Source of the DNA: Hemibagrus wyckioides
Taxonomy: Eukaryota > Chordata > Actinopteri > Siluriformes > Bagridae
Assembly (NCBI RefSeq): GCF_019097595.1
Contig: NC_080714.1
Location: 22,532,259-22,596,258, forward strand
Length of the DNA: 64,000 nucleotides
Direction: 5' to 3'
Part shown: piece after piece, positions 52,401 through 64,000 of the stretch
How positions within the stretch are numbered: position 1 is the first letter of the stretch
Layout: each line of letters begins with the position of its first letter
The notes under the pieces: model-generated
The model's database searches: none
Told to the model about the DNA's origin: nothing
What the model saw: the letters and a program-made list of their open reading frames with translations, nothing else
Made by a program: the position numbers and the translations under genes

Positions 52401-52915
52401 CACTATATTGCCAAAAGTTTTGGAACATCTCCCTTCAAATGCACATGAATTTAATATGGAGTTGGCCCACCCTTTGCAGCTCTTCTTTTAAGGCTTTCCA
52501 CAAGGTTTAGGAGTTTGTTTATGGAAATCTTCGACCATTCCACTAGAAGCACATTTGTGAGGTCAGGCACTGATGTTGGAAGAGAAGGCCTGGCTCACAG
52601 TCTCCGCTCTAATTCATCCCAAATGTGTTCTATCGGGTTGAGGTCAGGACTCTGTGCAGGCCAGTCAAGTTCCTCTCTTACTCATCCATGTCTTTATAGA
52701 CCTTGCTTTGTGCACTGGTGTGCAGTGATGTTGGAACAGGAAGGGGTCAGCCCTAAACTGTTCCACAATGTTGGGAGCAATTGTCTAAAATGTCTTGGTG
52801 ATGAAGCATTAAGAGTTCCTTTCACTGGAACTAAGGGGCCGAGCCCAACCCCTGAAAAACAACACCTAAACTTAATGATTTGTAGGGGTGTCCCAAAACT
52901 TTTGGCAATATAGTG
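52401..52915 (-). mobile_element. Deleted relative of the Tc1-like element at 42241
   Basis: Ends CACTATATTGCCAAAAGTTT and its complement are nearly the same termini as 42241-43378. The interior matches its 42330-42760 part ('ctttccacaaggtttaggag', 'cattctatcgggttgaggt'-like, 'ttcctttcactggaactaag') and then stops, giving 515 bp. The right flank has TA; the left flank is TT, a decayed TA. It has no usable reading frame. Confidence 0.9.
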
Positions 52916-57324
<4,409 letters not shown>

Positions 57325-57590
57325 ATTCATCTTCAGAACGACTTTATCCTGGTCAGGGTAGATGTGAATACAGAGCTTATCCCTAAAAAGCAGGAATACA
57401 CCCCAGATAGAAGAGCAGGCCATTGCACAGCACCATGGACACACACATTCACTCCAAGGGGCAAGTCTGAATATCTTATTGACCTACTGACATGTTTCTG
57501 GGATGTCCAAGGAAACTGGAGAACCCAGGGAGGCACTTAGGATTGAACCAGAGACCCTCAAGTTATTAATTACACCACAGTTCTGAATGC
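57325..57590 (+). repeat. SINE-like repeat of the 'tatcctggtcagggt' type
   Basis: Contains 'cattcatcttcagaacgact', 'ttatcctggtcaggg', 'cacacacattcactccaaggggc', 'ggagaacccagggaggcac' and 'gattgaaccagagaccctc', parallel to 30240. Confidence 0.65.
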
Positions 57591-57929
57591 CAGCCTGTCA
57601 GAATGCCAGCCTTTCAGTGTTTTATTAACTTTTATCCATCTCTGTGGACACTGGTGCCATTTCTGAAATAAAAGCCCTGAACTATTTAGCTGAGAGTTCA
57701 GGTTTGGTACTCAAAAAGTGTATTTAGTATTCCACTTAAGAAACTTTAGCACAGTTATGGGAGTTTTTAGATTTTCCCTCTAAACACTGAGGGAATATAG
57801 TGAAGCCATTTGTGTTTAGGATCATAAGATGAATATAAGATGATTTAATCTCAGCTTTCATTTTCTTTCTGTGTACATCTATGTGTTAAACAACCTCTTG
57901 TTTTGAGTGATCAAAATATTGGTAGTCTC

Positions 57930-58300
57930 AAGATTCAAAGAACTTTATTAATCCCAGGGGGGAATTGCTTTGCCATGTTAAAGTTGCTCTAATAAAAGTG
58001 GAAGAGAGAAAGAAAGAAATACACACTGTATACAAGGAGAAATCTGAAAAGTAAAAAGAAACCGTAAAATAAAATAAATAATTACAGATACTGTCTAAAT
58101 ACTGTACAAATAATAAGGTTAGAACTGTAATATTGCACACAGGGATTGTAAATCGGTGATAATATTTTAATAGGTAATAACGGTGAAGTTGTATTGTGCA
58201 TGAAAGATAATGGTGAAATTGTAATGTGTATGAAAGGCCCATAATTTCTATTGCGCCCGTTATTGATTATTGCACATGTAATCGCACATGAAAATGTCCC
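57930..58300. repeat. Probable retroelement 3' fragment
   Basis: 'caaagaactttattaatccc' and 'aggggggaattgc' form a phrase common at the ends of fish retroelement copies, followed by 'gtaatattgcacacagggat'-type sequence. Family not identified. Confidence 0.35.
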
Positions 58301-60549
58301 AACAAGACAAATGTCCCAAAAAGAAAGAAAGTATCAGTGTAATAACAACCAGACACTGAATAATTGAGCATGCGTTTCACCTCAGAAAAAGCTGTGGTCC
58401 AAGCATGGAAAAGCACTAGTGATGTCACTGGGTTGCCAGATTGATGCAGTTATTGCAAGCAAAAGAATATACAGACAAATATTAACTTACTATCTTGTCC
58501 AGTACTTTTGCGCACCTAAAGATTGACTGGTCTCCCATCAAAGGTGACCTGTTCTAACTTGTTTAACACAAACAGATATAAATATCAGAAAATGAATGCT
58601 GAAATTCTGATCTGTCGCCTTATTGTTTATTTTTTATTTCAAACCCAAAGGACTTCACTGTAAAGCAAATGCTATTCTTGTAATACTGTATATTATTAAA
58701 ATTATTCTTCTATTCTTTTATATATAATTCTTATTATAAAAGAATTGACCTTGCAGAGGACTGTATGTACATGTGGGTGACATTTTACACATATGGCTAT
58801 GAGTATATTTCACCTTCCACAAGGAAAACTTGTGTAAATATTTTTTACATTCCCTCATGTACATATTTGGTGAAAGCTGAAGCCTGTCAAAAATAACAGT
58901 CTCTTCCTTAACTACAAAAACATCTTGGTTCATGGTCTTGGTCTTCCTCCATGAGGAACAACTCTAAGCTTCTCTATATTTCAGGTTGTTGCATGTGCAT
59001 GCTCTCTCTGATTCACACTATAGGTTTTGACTATGTTTCACACCCGGAGACTGAGATGTCTGTGACAAAACACTGATTTGTGGTTGGGTTTATTATCTTG
59101 CTGAATGAATCAAGTCCGAACTTTCTGTCAGGTGCATCCATGTTTAGATCCACCAACCCCAAAAATACAGTATATATAGTCACTTTCACAGACCCAAGGT
59201 ATAAAATGTAAAACATGATTTAATAGCTTTTCCTTATTTGCGGTCAAACGTTCTCCTGTTCTTTCAGCAAATAGTCTTTTCCAAAAAAATTTGCCATCTA
59301 ATATAGAGAAGGAAAAGGAACTTGGCAACTCCAAGAATGAATTAAATGGCAATTCTGTGAGATTTAGTTTTTTGTTTTTGTGTCCTGTTCTATATGTTAG
59401 AATATTGCTCAATTTGTGTACAACCTCATATTTATGCTCCATGGAAATAGATAATGAGCAAAGGTGCTGAAGGAATTCCTGGAGACTGAGAGCAAAGAAT
59501 GTAAAAGAATGACAGTTTGTCCGCAGTTATTTTAGATTCTCCTTAAGGGTGTCAGTAATTTTGCCACGTATTAGAGAAACCTGTAAAAAAAAAAAAATGT
59601 GATTGTTGTTTATTAACCTTGCTTATAAAGGGTATTAGTAATTGTGAGGTTGACTGTAGTGTGTGTGTGTGTAAAAGCTATAAAAGTCAGGCTTTTAGAT
59701 GCTGACATTAATAATATACACCTTCCATACACATTTCCTCTCCATGGAAAGTGTTTTGTTATGAAATAAATATTTCATTGACATTATTACGTAAAATCTG
59801 TATCTATGGACTTTCAGTTCTTTGTGGTGTTTATTTTTAAAGCAATGCCACACATTCAAAATAGAGTTTCTATTTAGATCTCAGTCTACAGGAAGAAAAC
59901 CTTTTTAGAGAAATCACAGCTAAAAATTGGCTCACATCTTGGGGGTTTTTTTTCTTTTTCTTTTTCCGTTCGCCACCAAGAGTGAGTGTTTTAACACCTT
60001 GCAGACATATCGACAATAGAAACAACACAAGCGTGTGTCCGCATGAGCCCACACTGCCCGATTATGACTGGCTCATCTGCTCCAGGAAAGCTGTAAATGA
60101 GGCAGCGTTCTGCCGTCGTCTCTGAGGGAGCAGAAGTGTGAAATAATCCCACGTCACCCTTTCAGCCTCTTCCTCTACTGTCCACACTATTGGAAGGAAC
60201 TATTCTGGGACTAACTGAAAGACCAGAGCTGATTATCACAGGATTTGCATTCATGGTCATTGCCTTAATTAATAATCGGATCCCACGCACTGTGTGCTAA
60301 TGGTAGTTGAGGGTTAGGTGTCATGCTTTATATCCAAATATGGGCTTTCAGTGTATCACATGCACAATATTCTTACATTATTATGGATATATGGACAGGA
60401 CAGGAGTACGTCTTCCTAAGCAAACTAGAATCTCTTCTAAAAGCCCACAGCTTGAAGTATATTGTTCTGTAACTGCAGTGAAAATGGCTGTAGTTAAGAA
60501 AAGGAAGAAGGTCAGACTTGATTTTATTTACTTTAGCTTCTCTAAAATT
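58301..60549. other. Intron, no gene recognised
   Basis: AT-rich. 'gggtgtcagtaattttgccac' near 59547 resembles the end of a fish non-autonomous element. No exon is seen. Confidence 0.5.
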
Positions 60550-60715
60550 CCCCTCAGTGTGAATGAATGTGTTGGTAAATGGAGCCTGTGATGGACTAGC
60601 ATCCTATTCGTGGTGTATTCTCACTTCATACCCAGCCTTCCTGGCCTAGGCTCCGGATCTACCTCAACCTTGACCTGGATAAAGTGCTTTCTGAAAAAGC
60701 ATTGAGTGAATTTTG
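60550..60715 (-). repeat. Reverse fragment of the SINE-like repeat
   Basis: On the minus strand it has 'aggttgaggtagatccggagc', 'gaatacaccacgaatagg' and 'atgctagtccatcacagg', corresponding to the 30240 family. Confidence 0.55.
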
Positions 60716-61304
60716 TAAAACCCTGTTTTATAACACCTCTATACATCAACACATCCACCCATTCCTCCATCATCCAGAACCAAATTCCAGAAACAACCTC
60801 AGCCCCGTGTATATACCTCATCCACTCCATCAAATTTCATTAATAATTACTCAGTTATGATATTTATAATAATGTATATGTATATATCCTCACACATACT
60901 TTAATAGAACCTCCTGTACATCTGCTCATTCATGTAGTTATCTAATCATCCAGTCATGTGGCTGCAGCACTGTGCATGATATCATGCAGATACAGGTCAG
61001 GAGCTGCAGTTATTGTTTACATCAAACATCAGAATGAAGAAAAAGTGTGATCTCTTTGATACAAATTGCTGTGAAAAATAACAGGAAACATCGTGTGAGA
61101 GGAGCCTCTGCAGGCTGAAACCCCTTGTTGATGAGAGAGCTTAAAGGAGAATGAGGTGGATGGGCTACAACGGCGGAAGACCACATCAGGTTCCAATTCT
61201 TTTCAGCCAAGAACAAGAAACCGAGGCAATCGTGGGCACAGACTCGCGCAAACCTGACGGTGAAAGAAAGAAAAATCACCTGTTCTTTTTCTGATGGTTT
61301 CCGT
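60716..61304. other. Intron, no feature recognised
   Basis: Nothing recognised beyond short open frames. Confidence 0.6.
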
Positions 61305-61665
61305 TTGATAGTCTTTTCTGACAGGAGAGGATCCTAATGTGGTCTTCCTCTGTTGTAGGACATTCACCTTAAGGGTCAGTGATTTCTGCATGATCCTTCC
61401 TGACATCTAAAAAAAAATTGTCCATTTTCCTTTGTCCTCTCTTATCAACGTGTTATGTCCACACACAGAACTGTTGTTTTTCACACCATTTTGTATAAAC
61501 CCTAGAGACTGTTGTGTTACCCAGTACCAAATACTCAACCCAACCCATCCGGCATCAAAAACCATGCCGCCGTTGTGAGTCAAACATGTTTCACGTGAGC
61601 ATTAACTGAAGCTCCTGACCTGTATCTGTATATTATGCACTGTGCTGAATGCCCACTGATATTGG
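61305..61665 (+). repeat. Dispersed fish repeat (family B), third copy
   Basis: 'gtggtcttcctctgttgtag', 'tcacaccattttgtataaacc', 'ctagagactgttgtg', 'catccggcatcaaaaacc' and 'attaactgaagctcctgacc' match the copy at 12265 in the same order. Confidence 0.7.
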
Positions 61666-62275
61666 CACTGTAAAGTGGATATGCGCTCAATTACATCTCA
61701 TGAGTATGCAATTACTTGGTATCAGATTATATATATATATAAAAAAAAAGAAAGGTGGCCTAAATTGTAATGGATTTTATGAGACATGGTTTAGGGGAAA
61801 AATGCAACTAATCACTGTAAGGTCTGAGTAGAACCTGGGTTAAAAAAATCTTATTTTGTTTTGTTTTTAATTTAAGAGCTTGTACGTTATAGACAGACTT
61901 AAAGTCTCTTTTACAAGTGCCTGGTTCTTATGGTACAATGGCCCATAATTATTATATAGGATGGGAGTCATCTAAATTATTAAAGTTCCAAATTGAGTAT
62001 TAGAAATGCTTGTGCAAATTCCTAGTTGCAGCTTCTAAGATGTTCTGACTTTACTAAGACAAATGAGAACTGTCTTTAGTGCCTTCATGTTACCACAGAA
62101 TAGAGCAAGTCTCTTTAAGCGACGTCATCATAATAGCTTCTCACATATGCTCTCTGACTCCCCACATGAGTGAGACTTGTGAATCTTCTCCTTTCGCTGA
62201 ATATTTATTACCCCAGGATGAGACAATACCTACGTTTCAGCACGTCGTGCTGATTACCTCACTCTAACTGACATG

Positions 62276-62309
<34 letters not shown>

Positions 62310-62934
62310 GCAGCAGCATCGCACAACTGCACAGTCCCCCACATACAGTATTCCATGTTCATTTGATTATGAGCAGGTATCATGGGGATTGCTCCGAGCG
62401 TTCGTTTTGAGCCGCCCAGCTCCGGAGAAGAGGGGGGCAGGGCTGAAGAGACAGATCCCGCCTCTCAGATTTGCATAGACCTCAGTCTGACCAATAAGCT
62501 GGAGCAGTATACTCAGCCCGATGGTCGGAGAGTGAGCGGGGGCTGCAGTGTGAGCCGCTCTCACCTGAATGATGATGGTGTGAAACAGAGCCTTATTTGG
62601 AAGCTGTTGACGGAGGGCTCTCTGCCTCTCAGGCGTGAGCATCTCTGAGTTCGCTGTGTGCTTAGAAAGATGCTATCGGCTCCCTCGTTTGTGTGTTTTA
62701 CTTGGAATCTGTTCCAGCTGTAAAAGTGATAAATGCAGGTTCCACTGAGGAAGGATGTCTTGGATCGTCCGGAGAAACGTCTGGACTGTGCCGGGGTTCT
62801 AGCTTACTGTGGACGCATGAAGAGGAATATTTCAGTCATAATACGTTGATGATATTTTTGCATTGCTACCATTTTCATCTCTTCAGCTAAGCTGTGCAGT
62901 TTTATCTGTTATACGGACAAGCTTGCTTCTCAAA
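61666..62934. other. Intron, including probable D6 promoter and leader
   Basis: (AC)n is at 62277-62307. About 62380-62700 is GC-richer with CpGs and an open frame of 88 codons (62382-62648) that resembles no protein; I read it as promoter or 5' leader of the D6 transcript. CGACGTCA, a CRE-like site, is at 62120-62127. Confidence 0.45.
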
Positions 62935-62982
62935 ATGCCTGAGGCAAATTACTTGCTTACTGTTTCTTGGGGATACATAAAG
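62935..62982 (+). CDS. pde4d: PDE4D6-type supershort first coding exon
   Basis: The exon encodes MPEANYLLTVSWGYIK and ends in phase 0 at donor GTAAGC (62983), ready to join the UCR2 exon beginning FKRML, which must lie beyond 64000. Mammalian PDE4D6 begins MPEANYLLSVSWGYIK, so 15 of 16 residues are identical. The supershort form lacks UCR1 and the first part of UCR2; in mammals it is largely brain-expressed. The start context is AAAATGC, adequate. The exon is too short for ORF calling and was found by reading the translation. Its strict conservation implies that this internal promoter was already present in the common ancestor of fish and mammals. Confidence 0.95.
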
Positions 62983-63447
62983 GTAAGCCGGATGTTGGCG
63001 TATCGCTTCATAATAAAGGGTTCCATTTTTATTTTCGAGTGATTGTTAAAACCCGGTGATTTACTTTTCTTCTGCTTTGTACTGACACCATTTTCAAGCA
63101 CTGGCTCTCTTTTACATGGTGTGAACATTTCAGAACAAATGAACCAACAGAAATGAACAACAGCAAAATCTTGCAAGTTCATCAAGCCTTCAGTCTTTAA
63201 GGTTGTGGCTTAAACATGTACATTATATCACTGATGCACGTAGAAACCATTTAGTTTGAGTTACTAATTAAAATTCAGTACAAATGAAAACTCAGTATTC
63301 ACACTGACATGAATAATGAGTATAAATAAGTGTTTGCAAAATTATTGATATATGACCTGGTTAAATTTCCCAAGAAACATTGTATTTCTGTTTAACATTG
63401 TATAATATTAAAACCTTTCTGTTAGAATGCTTGATTATACTTAGATT

Positions 63448-63479
<32 letters not shown>

Positions 63480-63480
63480 A

Positions 63481-63541
<61 letters not shown>

Positions 63542-64000
63542 TTTTTTCTAGGTTATATATTCTATTATACTGGATATGTAAATAAACTGATTTATTGATG
63601 GATGTATTTACTGAGCTGATTGTTATGCATGTAGAGATGTATGACCTCTTTTCAAGCACATTATTCAGTGACTGCTCAAAATTATTCAGGAAAGGTATGC
63701 ACTAGTTATAAGAGTAGGATCCACCATTATATCCTGAGAGTTTAAGCAGATTAGAATATGGGATTTTTACCTTTTCTATAAATTACAGACAATCAGATGG
63801 TCATGTATCTATATAGAGAGAGAGAGACTGGGAAATAGATGGGTGAATGTGTTTATTGGGTGAAGAATTTAGTGAGCCGGTTGTTATAAATCTTGAGATC
63901 TAGATGTATGACTTACTATATATTATACAGTGAAACTAATAGGAAAGGTTAAGGGATTTAAATCTGGGCATGTCATAAAGTACTGAGAGTTTAAGGGGTT
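62983..64000. other. Intron after the D6 exon
   Basis: AT-rich, with a (TA)n tract of about 90 bp at 63449-63537. The next PDE4D exon is not reached. Confidence 0.7.

Noticed and set aside
62983..64000. Search for the next UCR2 exon (FKRMLNREL...)
   Set aside because: No such sequence occurs before the end of the window; the region is AT-rich with a TA tract.

Overview
This window is vertebrate, almost certainly teleost, genomic DNA: mostly intron, with short exons bearing GT/AG splice sites, many Tc1-like transposon remnants, abundant CA/GA/TTA microsatellites and dispersed repeats of fish type. Several repeats resemble those common in catfish genomes, so a siluriform is my best guess. That is inference from memory, not a database result.

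The only gene I can support is pde4d (cAMP-specific phosphodiesterase 4D), on the + strand across essentially the whole window. The sequence covers the regulatory half of the gene: a series of alternative first exons and the shared UCR1/UCR2 exons. In order these are a PDE4D3-type first exon (3040-3086), an unnamed phase-compatible first exon (28031-28155), a short basic first exon possibly related to PDE4D8 (33857-33906), a PDE4D9-type first exon (39741-39799), the shared exons of 192, 37, 77 and 50 bp (49318-50715), a PDE4D1-type short-form first exon reading into the shared 113-bp exon (55944-56192), and the supershort PDE4D6-type first exon (62935-62982). The four long-form first exons all end two bases into a codon and the 192-bp exon supplies the third base, so they are interchangeable. 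The exons after 62982 (rest of UCR2 and the catalytic domain) and the longest-form first exons (D4, D5, D7) are not here; the latter presumably lie upstream.

How it works together: each first exon gives the enzyme a different N-terminus, which in this family sets partner binding and location. Long forms carry UCR1 with its PKA site (RRESF, equivalent to Ser54 of PDE4D3) plus UCR2; the D1 form starts at UCR2; the D6 form keeps only the later part of UCR2. All forms would share the catalytic domain beyond the window.

Intron content: about six Tc1/mariner-family remnants (5969-6520, 14633-15156, 31180-31430, 34650-35163, 42241-43378, 52401-52915), several SINE-like or unclassified dispersed repeats, a 1.35-kb satellite built from GTTACA/GTTAAA hexamers (36475-37830), a 0.6-kb purine-strand minisatellite just upstream of the D9 exon, and a roughly 155-bp foldback palindrome at 29824-29978. 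Most long open frames here come from these repeats and are not genes. I saw no RNA genes, CRISPR arrays or prokaryotic features. Coordinates of exons were read base by base; repeat boundaries are approximate.
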